Of a stretch of 64,000 bases of DNA, positions 34,383 to 45,737 are shown in pieces. A model generated the notes under the pieces. The model was not told the origin of the DNA. It saw only the letters and a program-made list of their open reading frames with translations, and made no database searches. This stretch comes from Hemerocallis citrina (taxonomy: Eukaryota; Streptophyta; Magnoliopsida; Asparagales; Asphodelaceae). The stretch lies in the NCBI GenBank assembly GCA_017893485.1, contig JACEHZ010000372.1:1612001-1676000 (forward strand), in the 5' to 3' direction. Position numbers and translations under genes: made by a program. Within the stretch, counting starts at the first letter, position 1, and the number at the start of each line of letters is the position of its first letter.

Positions 34383-35042
34383 TGTTGCCGCTAAATTTGG
34401 TGTGGGGGCAAACAGATAGAACTTGTGGATTCTTGGGGAAACTGAATAGGAAAACCTGCGTACCTGTTCCGTCGGGCCTCGTTCGTCGTTCCTGCCGTGC
34501 ACCTGCAAAAAGTGCGAGACACCGGGGTTGTTCCCGGCGACGCACCCTCCGACGCTCAAGTCAGTAATCTGGCAGACTATGAAAGAGCGTAAAAAACTGG
34601 TGAAAGATTGATTACCTCTTAATGGAGATGGATGGGGGGTATTTATAGGCGTCTTTGGGACTGGATTAGGAATGTAATCCTTGCGATTAGATAAGGAATA
34701 TTCTCCGTAATCAGATGAGGTAAGTAATCTGATAAGGTATATTCCCCGTAATCAGATAAGGAATTGAATCCCTAATTCCTAGTGGAGAGATTGAGGTAAA
34801 TCAGGACCGTTGATTAGGATTAATCAGGGACCTTGATTGTATTTCGCTGGACCGGGTGTGCAGCGGGTTGGAACCCGTACCCAGTTGACGTGGATCCGTT
34901 TATGGGTTATTGGTCTTTTGAATTAAAGACTCAGTTCCCATTTCAGACCCGTTTGTTGGCGAAATTACTGTTTTACCCCTGAGCTTCAAGATTCGTGTTC
35001 CGTTTGGACGATTTCGATTTAACCCTATTTTTAGCCATATCA
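34383..35042 (-). repeat. 5' LTR of element B (660 bp)
   Basis: Same length as the 3' LTR, with about six visible differences. TATA at 34640-34647, U5 hairpin at 34521-34538. It is followed by GTAAC, which matches the minisatellite landmark. Confidence 0.93.
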
Positions 35043-35413
35043 GTAACAATAATATATTATAAATATATATATAATAATAATAATATATATAAATAGATTT
35101 AGAAAGAGGATGTGAAAAAACAGAAAATAGGTGAAGTGGAGTTTTGTAAAAACTGTTTTCAAAAAACAACATAACCAAACGGATTTTGGAGTTTTGAAAA
35201 ACAAAAAAAAGAAAAAAACAACAAACCGTAGTTTTAGGAAATGTATATTTATTTTATACACACTTTAAATTAAGTTTTTTAAACACCTATTTTGAGACTA
35301 AAATAGCATACAGATCTAAAAACATTTTCCAAAAGTAATGCCAACGGAGCCTTAGAATTATTTAGTGTATCACAATTTTTATGCTCTTGCAATTGAAACT
35401 CTGGTTAATCGCA
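35043..35413. other. end of AT minisatellite and unassigned AT-rich DNA
   Basis: The first ~50 bp continue the minisatellite. The rest is AT-rich non-coding sequence resembling an old MITE or intergenic relic. I see no gene and no clear terminal repeats. Confidence 0.4.
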
Positions 35414-35718
35414 TCTATCTATATAATATATTATGCTAAACCAATTTTTTCTAGGATTATACAATATATTATGCTAAACCAATTTTTCCTAGGATTTTTC
35501 TCTATTTTTCTTTTCAAAATTTTTATAAAAAAAGAGCAAATGTAGGAGATAACTCCCCACTCTTGCTCCATCCAAATTTTGAATTAGAATCCTATCTCTA
35601 ATCAAACCTCAAAAATCATGCAATAATATGTAGATGCTATTAGATTTTTTTTTCAAAAATAGTTTTATTATTTTCTCATTTTAAAAAGTTATGTGCAATA
35701 TTGTACAGAGTTATAATA
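35414..35718 (+). mobile_element. short Helitron-like element
   Basis: Starts A|TCTATCTATATAATATATTATGC, typical of Helitron 5' ends (TC after a host A), and ends just after the hairpin GTGCAATATTGTAC (35693-35706). A partial second copy of the 5' end lies at ~35460-35495. The expected CTAG 3' terminus is not intact, as the next Helitron starts there. AT-rich, no coding sequence. Confidence 0.4.
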
Positions 35719-36157
35719 TCTATACAATATATTATGCTAAAACTACTTTTGATTCAAAGATTTTTTTTCACCTTTTTTTATTTTTAAAATAAAAATAATA
35801 AGCACAAATTTAGGAGGTAACTAGCACTGTCACAAAATTCTGAAACCCAGAACCGACCAGGACATGGTATTGGACCGGAATCAACATGGTCTACTGCTGA
35901 TAGGGTTTGGGTCATAAAATAGAACTCGTTCATATCTTTGGATAGGGTCTGATCCGCAAAAAAATGGACTTGACTCGTACTCAGACTTGGTCGACTGCTG
36001 GTAAGGTCCGAGTCCTAAAATAAGACTCCTTCATATTTTCGGGGTAGATCTGGTTCAGCTCAAAATGGACCCGACCCAGACCCGGACAATAAAAAACCCT
36101 AAACTCCCAATTTAACAAAAAAGAAACAAGGCGAAGAGAATAATCAGCAAGCCCAAC

Positions 36158-39100
36158 TGTAACACCCCGCAAAATTGGAAATTACAATTTTGCCCCTGGG
36201 TGTTACGCACGTATATTTTGTAATGTATTTCATTACATATTTTGGATTCGTACTATTTATACATTTTCCGTATTGATTTCAGTCAACTAAAATATAATAT
36301 TTCAATCCCTGGGATTTACGTGCTTTTTACGTGTTTTGATGCACGTGTTTCCACCACTACGTATAATATTTTCTATAGGTTTAAATTATTTATTTTTATG
36401 TATTTAAATCTATTTTATAAAACTAAAATTCATTTTCCCCTTATTTTGATTAAAATGCATTTTTCGACTTTCTGCACGTATAATGCACGTGCTTTCTACG
36501 TGTTGCGATTTCATCATGAAATACATAAAATTAGTAAATATATTTTTCTTATATTATTTTCGATTATATTTAATAAATTTTCATCGATAAAGTCAATTTT
36601 TGTATTTTAATATTTTACGTGCAACGCACGTATTTTTGGCGAACGTGTTTGGGTGTATTCCTTTTCAAAATAAATTTCGGAGTGTGTGTAACTCCCGTAG
36701 TTTTCAAAAGAGTATAAAATATATATTATATAATATATATGTATAAGGTATAGTATACAGTGATATATATATGGTTGGATGAAACGTGTATGGTATAAAA
36801 AAAAAAGAAAAAAAAAAGAAAGTATGAATGGGCCCACGGGTTCATGAACAGCACACACTATTGTGTTGGTATATATATATATATGGTTTAAATGGAGTTG
36901 GTATATATATATATATGGTTTAAATGGACTGGAGGCCCATTTGATGCCCATGCTATGTATGACCAGGGAGTTGGCTGGTTTTGTGTAGGGGATAGGCCGG
37001 TTGGGCATGGTAGGAGAGAGAATAATGGGAGAAGAGAAGAGAGAGTTAGTGTGAGAAAGTGGGGATGTGAAGAGTTTAGGAGTTTTGAGGGTTATAAAAT
37101 ATGAAGAGTTGGGAGTTAGGGAGGTTAAGAAAGTGAAGAGGTGAGAATTAAAATGAGAATTAAAATGAGGATTTATTAGGTGGGTAATTTTGCAAATTGA
37201 ACCCTCTACATATCCTATAAATAGCACCCTAGTCCCTACCCCTTTTCATTTCACACACAAAATTAGAATTAAAGCAAGAGAAAGAAAAGAAAAAGAAAAG
37301 AGAAGAAAGAAAGTAAGATAGAAGAGAGTTTTTTTTTTTGCTTGGAGGATCTCTTGCTTGGAGCATTTAGGAGGAGAAGAAGACTAGGAGTTGCTAGGAG
37401 CAAGAAGGAGCCATTCATTTGTAGTTTTCAACCTTCAAACAAGAGGTGGGTTCTCATGCTTTCTAATTTAGAACTATGCATGCTAGTGATAATATATGAA
37501 CATTTTGTTTTGATGTGTAGTTAAAATTTCATGTTAGTGTTACATGCTATTGCTATGATTAAACAAATAATAGGAATTTTTGACTAAAGAGCTAATGCCA
37601 TAGATCATGTTAGAATACTTGTAAAATGTTATGCATGTTAAAAGTGTGTGGTTGTATGAGAAATTTGTTGAAAAATGTTGGGAATACATTCTTTTGCAAA
37701 AATATTTTTGTGAAGAATCTTGTTATGAATAGATAAAATTCATGTTAGTTTAAAGTGATATTGTGATTAAGTAGAAAAAGGAAGTCTACCATGCTAACTA
37801 AAGAAAGAGAATTACTTGATTGTTGTGAACCATGCTTACAATAGTGTTAATATATGAGAATAACTTTGATGTGAAATTTACAAATGGGAATCATGCTATC
37901 ATAATTGCGAAAGTAGTCTTATTGTGACAATTACCATGTTAATGAAAAAAAAAAAAAAGACAAATTCTTGTATAAACCATGTTGGTAAATTGTAGAATTT
38001 TATGCTTATAATATTATTGACCATATTAGATTTTATAATAAAATAAAAATGAAATTTCGATTAGTTTATAATATGTCGACATGAGTAGGTTCTATTTTTA
38101 AAAGAATGGGAACTATTGTGTGAAAGAGCAATTTTTATTTTTATAAAATATAATTTATGTCAAATTGAGATTTTAATCAAATAGACATGGATACTAGTTT
38201 TCATTTCTTTTGTAGGATTTAGTTCCTAAAGAAAAGTCTAAGTTTTGCAAAAGATGAGAAAAAAGAATTTCTTTAAATAAGTGAAAAATAGTATTTTTAA
38301 AATAATTGGAAATTTTATTAGTTACTATCTTTTTATTAGTTGCTATCTTTTTATTAGTTACTATCATGAAAATGATTATTTCTAAAATTGTGAAAGAATT
38401 GATCTTTTGGAATGAACACATTTCATGGAAAAAAACACACTTTGTGGATAGTTGAACAAAAGAACATTTGTGCCTTTTTAAACAGAGATTACACATAGAC
38501 TTACTGGTTAGCGTAATAAACTTGGGTTTGGTTGAGAATAGTCACGGGTTCAAAACTCCCTGGTGACTTATATTTTATTTTGGGGTTTTAAAATGATTTG
38601 GTAAATAGTTTCGAAAGTGGGTCAGTTTGGTAAAAACTTCCGTGGAAACTAGATCTGTAATTTTGATAGTGAGTAGGTCAATTTGGTAAATAGTTTCGAG
38701 AGTGGGTCAGTTGGGTAAAAACTTTCAAAAGTGTTTCATTTTGGGAAAATTTTAGTATTCATAAAACATGAATGAAGAAATTATTTTTTAAAGATTGTTC
38801 TTGTGTATTTGATAAGTTTTAACAAGGATTTGAGATAGAAAGAAAGATGAATGACTACAAAATTATTAGTAAAGAGCATGACTTTTAATTTACAAAATAA
38901 TGATTTAGGGTGAATTGAAATCTCTTTATTTCTAGAAATGCAATATGGTTGAGTTATGTGACTTTTGAGATCATGAAAGATTTTGTTGTGAATAAGTAAA
39001 TCATGTTTAGTGCCAAAGATGAGACATTGAATCGTGTTGAAATGAGACATCGTATGAATTTGAAATTATGAATGAATTATTATTTATTATGAATAACTAG

Positions 39101-40345
39101 ATCATGAATAGTGGTAAGACTATGAAATGATTACTTTGTGGATAAGTGTTAAGACAAGATTGTGATCAATTGTGAATGAATTGAAAGATGGAATTATTTA
39201 GGTTTAAGACATGATTATTAAAGGGTATGTGTACCCATGTTTTCTTGTACATGAAAGTTTATGATTTAGAGTTAGTAAGACCTCGGTACCGGCATTATTG
39301 AAAGAAAAGAATTGAGAAATGATTTGGAGATATGGCCGTAGAGCTATCTCGTATTTGTTGATTAAGTCCGGTGGGAGGTAAGACTAATTCTTTGAATGGA
39401 AATTATTCATGTCTTGAATTTAAGAAAATTTAGGCACATAAGTGAAGATGTAGTAAACTTAGGGAAACGTAAGTGGGGTGCTCTATATAGTTGTTGGTGG
39501 ACTCCAAGACTATAGACCCAGTTGGTGGACTGAGGTTGCCCTGTGGGAGACGGATTATTATATTTTAGTCCGGGACTATGAGGACGGGTCAGCGGTGGAC
39601 TCCGGGATCTTGAGTAGTCGGACGGATGGATTTTTGTGTTTACCGTCTCCAATGTATATATATATATACTGGGCTAGAGGGTCACATACGGGACGGTTCG
39701 TACGATGTGGAATCTGTTATAACAGCTGTTGGTGGACTCCAAGGCTGGGATTCACATTCGTGGAATAGTCTGAACTTCGTTTTGCTACCGGGTAGTTTTC
39801 ATGGCGAGGGATCGAGCCCTTTATTGTGGAGAACGTAGGCGCCTGCCCTCGGACCTATGTAGTATGGGATGCATAGAATCCGAACAAGTGTGCATTAGTG
39901 TCATCTTAGTGTAGAATTGTGTGCATTAGGCATTAAGGCATGACATACACTTATATTTAGAATAATCACTTTTGACACTTTATATGTTCATTCAATCTTT
40001 TTTGTGATTTGTTAAAGTATGAGATCGTTATACTATTCCCGGCATAGAGAGGATAGCCATGTATAACATTTCGTCAGTTGTAAGTAACTGACGAGCCCAC
40101 AGATTAACATGCAGGTAAAGGACCATTCATGAAGCTATAAAGTGGATGTGCTGGTGCTGTTTTATTTTAAAGATGTTGTAAATGTTATTGTAAATTTCAT
40201 TCTTCCGCTGTGTAAAATCAAGTTGTAATTGAACTCTGATGTATTAGTGAAAAAGTTTTAAATTTTCCTTGTAAAATTGTACGAAGTGAAGTAAAGATCC
40301 TGTGAAATCCCGAGTTTGTCCTTATTTGAAATTCGGGGTGTTACA
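36158..40345 (+). mobile_element. solo LTR of a Tekay/Del-type chromovirus (4188 bp)
   Basis: Begins TGTAACACCCC and ends GGGGTGTTACA, flanked on both sides by CCAAC (36153-36157 and 40346-40350), a perfect 5-bp duplication. With no internal region this is a solo LTR, left by recombination between two LTRs. TATAAATA is at 37216-37223. It shares the 3' part (about 39835-40140) with the chromovirus LTR at 370-3656. A ~235-bp partial duplication (TTGGTGGACTCCAAG at ~39493 and ~39729) lies inside. ACGT-core motifs are frequent in 36200-36640. No gene. Confidence 0.92.
38500..38580 (+). other. tRNA-like Pol III promoter module inside the solo LTR
   Basis: A-box-like TGGTTAGCGTAA (38505-38516), B-box GGGTTCAAAACTCC (38546-38559) and TTTT at ~38573. 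It is comparable with the modules in the related LTR at 1855-2100. No cloverleaf could be completed. Confidence 0.4.
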
Positions 40346-40700
40346 CCAACCTCCCTCTCCGGTCCAACGCTACCAGCTCGCTGTTACTCGGACCCGATGG
40401 GTAGCCTTTTTTTAACAGGGCTGGAACTCAGTTCTCACGGGTCGGATCTGGGTCCAATATTTAGACCAGTAGAGAAGCAGATCCAGATTCGGTAGTACAT
40501 GACCCAACCCGATTGACTCGATAATAGTGCCAGAGGTAAACCTCCCACTTGGTCTTTATCCTTACAAATTTTAAAGTAGAATTATATCCGTTAATGAAAC
40601 CTAAAAATATTGCAATATATGTATTTTTTCACACACAAAAAAGTTTCGTTATTTTCACATGTTTGGAAATTCTGTACAATATTGCACAAGATTATACTAG

Positions 40701-40996
40701 TTGTAATTAGTCGAGGGATTAAATCAGAGTCTAGCATGTAATTTCTATATGTGCTGGGGATCTGTGTGGGAAAAACCCTTTTTACAGTCGTTTTCGGATG
40801 GTTACATTTTGCGTAGTGGATTCCGTCACGGATGGCAACGGATAACGGCGAATCGGATAAAAATTGAAATTATTTTGAAACGGTCACGTCAAACGGAAAC
40901 GGAAACGAAAAGTTAAGGATTTGGATTCTTTACAGTTTGGACCTTGGGTTAGTGATAGCTATTACTGTTTGGATTTGGATTACTAAGGATGTTTAT
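40701..40996. other. unassigned intergenic DNA left of element C
   Basis: No gene, repeat or known terminus recognised. Its last five bases (TTTAT, 40992-40996) are the left target-site copy of element C. Confidence 0.5.
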
Positions 40997-41659
40997 TGTT
41001 GCCGCTAATTTCGGTGTGGGGGCAAACAGACAGTATTTGTGAGTTCGTGGAAAACCTGAATAGCAAACACCTAACCTGTTCCGCCGGATCTTGACCGTTG
41101 ACTCCCGCCGTCCACCTGCAAGGAAGTGCGAGACACCGGGGTTGATCCCGGCGACGCACCCTCCGACGCTCAAGTCAGTAACCAGAAATGATTATGAAAG
41201 AGCGTTTAACTAGAAAAAGATTGATTACCTGTTAATGGAGATGGGTGGGGGGTATTTATAGGCGTCTTAGAGAACAATTTAGGGATGTAATCCGCGTAGT
41301 CTGATATAGAATAATCTCCTTGTAAACAGATTGGGAAAGTAATCTGATAAGGTATATTCTGGTAATCAGATAAGGAATTTTAATCCCTGAATCCCAGTGT
41401 AAAGATTGACGTGAATCATGGCCGTTGATTTAGATCTAATCAGGGACCTTGATTGTGTCTTGCTGGATTGAGTTGGCAGCGGGTTGAAACCCGTGCCCAG
41501 CTGAGATGGATCCGTTTGCGGGTTATTGGATCTGTGAGAAGGAGACCCAGTACCCGCTTCGGACCCGTTTGCCTGTGAAATTACCATCTCGCCCCTGAGC
41601 TGTAGGATTCGTGCCCCATTCGGACGGCCTCGATTGAACCCCTGGTTTTGGCCATATCA
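40997..41659 (-). repeat. X LTR unit (663 bp), left copy
   Basis: Complete LTR (TGATATGG...GGCAACA) of the B-like subfamily: its R-U5 (40997-41214) aligns with element B. TATA at 41253-41260, U5 hairpin at 41135-41152. Its U3 and start of R (41215-41659, 445 bp) are identical to 42697-43141 in Y. Confidence 0.9.
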
Positions 41660-42325
41660 GAAACCTTCCATGTGATCAGCAGGATCCCCTTCGCCATCGT
41701 AGGTCTCGAATTGAGGGGGTCGGAAATTCCGGGGTATTTCTGCTTGGAGGATGGGGGCGGAGAAGGGAGGACGGACAGGCCTGTACCCCTGAGGCGCTCT
41801 TTGGCCGTCGTCCCCTATGTGATCGAGGCGGTCCTCCATTTCTTGCAGGCGCCTTAGGAGTACGTCGTCGTCTTCTGGTTGGATCGTTGAAGGGCGGGAC
41901 GCGCTGGCTTCGGCGTCCGACCCTGTTTGGGAATGGAGGGTTTCTTCCTTGGGGGCCCGTCGGAGGGCTCCCAGCATTTCTCTTCGGAAGTCTTGGAATT
42001 CCTTATGAGTGACGGGGGCTCCTTCGGCCCGGTTTGGTCGGTCCGAGGGTTGTCTTCCGACTTGGCTGAGCGCGGGTCTGCGTGCCTCGGGCGGTGGCCT
42101 CGGGTGGTTCGGGACCGGGTTGGAAGCGGCCCTTCCCCTGCTGCGGGTAATCTTGCGGTTGAGGATTATTCCCCGGAGGTCGGGCTGGGCTGGCCGGCCG
42201 ACGCTCCCTTGGGACTCCCGAGAGGGAGCCTTGTGTTTCGACGGGCGTGGCCTGGCTTTATTGGTGGGTGGGGGCGAGTCCCGTTGGTTGACGGAGGAAG
42301 CAGCCCCCTTGCCTTTGGAGGCCAT
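41657..42325 (-). pseudogene. gag: truncated gag captured inside the compound LTR, left copy
   Basis: ATG 42325 (MASKGKGAASSVN, as in element A) opens a 222-codon frame: basic/proline-rich N-terminus, a short predicted helix (LLRRLQEMEDRLDH) and the start of the capsid region up to DPADHMEGF. It then runs into the first three bases of the X LTR, TGA, which serve as its stop. It is closely related to gag of element A, not to gag of C. The knuckle, protease and all of pol are missing. Whether the fragment is made and interferes with assembly is unknown. Confidence 0.88.
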
Positions 42326-42385
42326 GAGGATTCGGCTGTCGATGGCCTTTGAGGGTCTGGGTCGGATCGGCTTCTGGAGCAGCTG

Positions 42386-42403
42386 TTCCCACAGACGGCG
42401 CCA
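42386..42403 (-). other. primer-binding site inside the compound LTR, left copy
   Basis: Minus strand TGGCGCCGTCTGTGGGAA, 3 bp after the Y LTR end. The identical site at 57926-57943 lies in the other compound LTR. Each full element therefore has three primer sites, of which only 56516-56533 adjoins the gag-pol. Confidence 0.8.
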
Positions 42404-42406
42404 ACC

Positions 42407-43141
42407 TGATGCTGTTTATTTCTGAGACACGTGTGGAAGCACCAGGTGTGAGTTCGAACTCAATTTGTATTGAAGGAGATTGCCGCTCGTCTGCCGACCT
42501 TCGCTTGACCTTCTGGGGGCCTACGATGAGCTCGGAAAGACGTTGAAGGTTGGGCTCGGATCGGAAGGGTCGGATCCGAGGTCTTGTGTACCTGCAGACG
42601 GTCCTGAAACACCGGGGTTTGTCCCGGTGGCGGACCCTCCGACGCTCTAGTCAGTCTCTGTGAGAGAGTAGCAATAACTAGATATATTTAAGTGGCAAAA
42701 GATTGATTACCTGTTAATGGAGATGGGTGGGGGGTATTTATAGGCGTCTTAGAGAACAATTTAGGGATGTAATCCGCGTAGTCTGATATAGAATAATCTC
42801 CTTGTAAACAGATTGGGAAAGTAATCTGATAAGGTATATTCTGGTAATCAGATAAGGAATTTTAATCCCTGAATCCCAGTGTAAAGATTGACGTGAATCA
42901 TGGCCGTTGATTTAGATCTAATCAGGGACCTTGATTGTGTCTTGCTGGATTGAGTTGGCAGCGGGTTGAAACCCGTGCCCAGCTGAGATGGATCCGTTTG
43001 CGGGTTATTGGATCTGTGAGAAGGAGACCCAGTACCCGCTTCGGACCCGTTTGCCTGTGAAATTACCATCTCGCCCCTGAGCTGTAGGATTCGTGCCCCA
43101 TTCGGACGGCCTCGATTGAACCCCTGGTTTTGGCCATATCA
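42407..43141 (-). repeat. Y LTR unit (735 bp), left copy
   Basis: Runs TGATATGG...CAGCATCA. Its U3 is identical to X, but its R-U5 (42407-42696) aligns with element A (CGTCTGCAGGTACAC, CTCCTTCAATACAAAT, CACACCTGGTGC). TATA at 42735-42742, hairpin at 42611-42628 (ACCGGG/CCCGGT). It is therefore a chimera of two subfamilies, with the join close to the expected transcription start. Confidence 0.88.
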
Positions 43142-43158
43142 CGAGCCCCCCACTCCTA
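43142..43158 (-). other. polypurine tract of element C
   Basis: Minus strand TAGGAGTGGGGGGCTCG directly before the Y LTR start. Near-identical to that of element B. Confidence 0.75.
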
Positions 43159-43589
43159 AAGGCTGAGGGTGGTCAGTCTTTGAGGAGTAGTTTGACTAAC
43201 TCAGTGGTCGGTGGAACTGTATCGCAGTCCGAATGGGTGATTTTTGAATCCTGGAGCACGGGGGTAGGCTAGTTCCTCCTTTTTTGATGCTCCGAAGCTG
43301 TGTCGTGTTTTTATCTATTTTTCCGGATGATTTATTTAATTTTGCGATGTGTTGGCTAATTGTTCGGGGGCTTTAACCGCGTATTCTAGGTAATAATTGC
43401 TCGTTCGGTGGCTTAGAAATATTCCCCGAATTTCTAATTATTTCCTGGAATTTTTAGCTAATTTTCCCGAATTTTTAGCGATTTTTCGCAAATTTTTAAA
43501 TAAATAAACCGATTTAAATAAATAAAAATCAATTTTTAATACCTATTTATGGCGTGGCATCATCTGGGCCTTCGATCAAGATGGAGCGC
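43159..43589. other. unique 3' region of element C
   Basis: AT-rich spacer with several AATTTTT/GAATTTTTAGC repeats near 43430-43500. No gene is seen. Confidence 0.5.
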
Positions 43590-44915
43590 GAATTTCGGAA
43601 CGATCAGACGCCTCCTGCTCCTCGGAAGGATTTTTTCCCAAAAACGAGGGTCGGCACTCCGTCACCCCGGCCCGGATGCGTTGCGCCGCGGTTCGAGGGG
43701 TCGGCGAGTTGGTTCGAATGGTCGGTACCTCGGTTCGGATCATCCGAGGTACGTGGCACCATCTAGACCGTCCATCTTTAGCGGGGATCCCAATAGAACG
43801 CTATCTTGTCGTTTTGTGGACGTGGCAAGATCTGGGACGTCCATCATGACGAGCGCGCTTTCCTACGAGATCCAACGGCTCCTGAGGGTCGGAAGGATTT
43901 TTTCCCAAAAACGAGGGTCGGTACCTCAGCACCGCGGCCCGGATGCGTAGCACCGCGGCTAGGGGGGTCGGCGACTCGGTTGGAAGGGTCGGTACCCCAG
44001 CACCACGGCCCGGATGCGTAGCGCCGCGGCTAGGGGGTCGGCGACCCGGTTGGAAGGGTCGGTAGCCCAGCACCACGGCCCGGATGCGTAGTGCCGCGGC
44101 TTGGGGGGTCGGCGACCTGGTTGGAAGGGTCGGTGCCTCGGTTCGGAGCATCCGAGGTACGTGGCATCATCTAGGCCGTCCATCTTTGGCGTGGATCCCC
44201 ATAAAACGCTATCTTGTCGTTTTGTGGACGTGGCAAGATCTGGGTCGTCCATCATGACGAGCGCGCATTCCTATGAGATCCAACGGCTCCTGAGGGTCGG
44301 AAGGATTTTTTCCCAAAAACGAGGGTCGGTACCTCAGCACCGCGGCCCGGATGCGTAGCACCGCGGCTAGGGGGGTCGGCGACTCGGTTGGAAGGGTCGG
44401 TACCCCAGCACCACGGCCCGGATGCGTAGCGCCGCGGCTAGGGGGTCGGCGACCCGGTTGGAAGGGTCGGTAGCCCAGCACCACGGCCCGGATGCGTAGT
44501 GCCGCGGCTTGGGGGGTCGGCGACCTGGTTGGAAGGGTCGGTGCCTCGGTTCGGAGCATCCGAGGTACGTGGCATCATCTAGGCCGTCCATCTTTGGCGT
44601 GGATCCCCATAAAACGCTATCTTGTCGTTTTGTGGACGTGGCAAGATCTGGGTCGTTCATCATGACGAGCGCGCATTCCTATGAGATCCAACGGCTCCTG
44701 AGGGTCGGAAGGATTTTTTCCCAAAAACGAGGGTCGGTACCTCAGCACCACGGCCCGGATGCGTAGCACCGCGGCTAGGGGGGTCGACGACTCGGTTGGA
44801 AGGGTCGGTCCTTCGGTTCGGATCATCCGAGGTACGTGGCATCATCTAGGCCGCCCATCTCTGGCGTGGATCCCCATAAAACGCTATCTTGTCGTTTTGT
44901 CGCCGTGGCAAGATC
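43590..44915 (+). repeat. tandem array, 408-bp unit, ~3 copies with ~65-bp sub-repeats (element C)
   Basis: Units recur at 408 bp (for example 44101 and 44509). Each contains AAAACGCTATCTTGTCGTTTTGTGG, a GATCCAACGGC block and TTTTTTCCCAAAAACGAGGGTCGGTACC, plus three or four internal sub-repeats (CCCAGCACCACGGCCCGGATGCGTAG). Confidence 0.9.
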
Positions 44916-45640
44916 TGGGCCGTTTATCTGGGCACGCATCACGAGGATGGGGTTCAGATCACGAGAAAACGCTATCTTGTCGTTTTGTGGGCGTGGCGCA
45001 ATCTGAACCGTTCATCAGATCCTGACGCGAATTTTGGAGAGATCCGACGGTGATTTTGATTCGGGAGGATTTTTTGCCAAAAACGAGGGTCGGTATCTCG
45101 TCACCTCGGTCCGCATACCTCGCGCTGTTTGCCGGGCGCGGAGTTGGGTATTTTTGGGCGAACTTGGTGGCTCGGCTCGGTGGGCCGGAGGCCGAGTTGT
45201 TTACTTGTCTTCTTGATGGTTCCGCCATTCCGTATTAGGTGGCTCGGTTGCTCGGCTGAGCTGTTCGGTAGCTCGACCGACCAAGCCGATGGCAAGCGGT
45301 TCGGAAGGTCTGCGTGGACGGATCTGGGCCGTTCATTTTGGCACGCATCACGAGGATGGGGTTCAGATCACGAGAAAACGCTATCTTGTCGTTTTGTGGG
45401 CGTGGCGCAATCTGAACCGTTCATCAGATCCTGACGCGAATTTTGGAGAGATCCGACGGTGATTTTGATTCGGGAGGATTTTTTGCCAAAAACGAGGGTC
45501 GGTATCTCGTCACCTCGGTCTGCGTACCTCGCGCTGTTTGCCGGGCGCGGATTTGGGTATTTTTGGGCGAACTTGGTGGCTCGGCTCGGTGGGCCGGAGG
45601 CCGAGTTGTTTACTTGTCTTCTTGATGGTTCCGCCATCCC
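44916..45640 (+). repeat. tandem array, 409-bp unit, ~1.7 copies (element C)
   Basis: 44959 and 45368 mark equivalent points. The unit shares the AAAACGCTATCTTGTCGTTTTGTGG and CCAAAAACGAGGGTCGGTA landmarks with the preceding array. It abuts the antisense promoter. Confidence 0.88.
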
Positions 45641-45725
45641 TCTCATACCGCCGCCTCTCTCTTGTAGGGCGTTTGGGATTCTTAGTGGGCCTTTGGGATT
45701 CCCAAGGAGGCCCGTTATCAGTTGA

Positions 45726-45737
45726 GGTTATAAGTTA
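45726..45737 (+). promoter_or_regulatory. TATA-like box of antisense gene 1, element C
   Basis: GGTTATAAGTTA followed by CCATTCCTTCACCCCTGAGCTCATTTCTCAC-type leader, ~210 bp before ATG 45939. It is weaker than the TATA of A and B, but the downstream CACCCC...CTCATTT is shared by all three. Confidence 0.5.

Larger units (their letters stand above)
20299..35042 (-). mobile_element. Element B: Tat-type Ty3/gypsy LTR retrotransposon, complete but with broken gag-pol
   Basis: Both LTRs are 660 bp (TGATATGG...GGCAACA on the minus strand) and differ at about six positions that I could see (~1%). Flanks are GTAAT (20294-20298) and GTAAC (35043-35047), a 5-bp target duplication with one change, inside the AT minisatellite. 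Order in the sense direction: 5' LTR (34383-35042), primer site, gag-pol, 209-bp array, 70-bp array, antisense genes, 70-bp array, polypurine tract, 3' LTR. It belongs to the same subfamily as the body of element C. Confidence 0.93.
35822..40532. mobile_element. non-autonomous hAT-type element, interrupted by a solo LTR
   Basis: Flanked by GAGGTAAC (35814-35821) and GAGGTAAA (40533-40540), an 8-bp duplication with one change. Its ends TAGCACTG and, inverted, TGGCACTA form short terminal inverted repeats. Removing the solo LTR and its duplication leaves ~518 bp with no coding sequence. The inner GC-rich ACCCGACCC-type sequence is repeated at both sides. Confidence 0.5.
35719..40700 (+). mobile_element. 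Helitron-like element split by a nested hAT-type element and a solo LTR
   Basis: The 5' end A|TCTATACAATATATTATGC at 35719 matches the neighbour's 5' end. The 3' end has the hairpin GTACAATATTGCAC (40674-40687), nine bases, then CTAG|T ending at 40700. This is the Helitron pattern (TC...hairpin...CTRR between host A and T). Without the insert (35822-40532 plus one target copy) it is only ~260 bp and non-autonomous. Confidence 0.5.
40997..43141 (-). repeat. 3' compound LTR of element C (2145 bp)
   Basis: Reading on the minus strand: Y LTR (43141-42407), primer site, 222-codon gag fragment (42325-41660), X LTR (41659-40997). It lies directly after the polypurine tract and ends at the TTTAT duplication, so it behaves as one LTR. 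Identical to 56537-58681. Confidence 0.9.

Noticed and set aside
36158..40345. Host gene in the 4.2-kb stretch with leader-like A/G-rich sequence near 37250-37450
   Set aside because: The stretch is bounded by LTR termini and a perfect duplication, and the short frames lack domains. The TATA and leader are the LTR promoter and R region.
41657..42325. Gag fragment as the start of a separate full element
   Set aside because: It stops exactly at the X LTR in both copies, and no A-type protease or polymerase sequence follows inside element C.
40997..43141. Two independent solo LTR insertions (X and Y) beside element C
   Set aside because: The same X-gag-Y block recurs at the other end of C at a constant offset without differences, and the only target duplication found bounds the whole unit.
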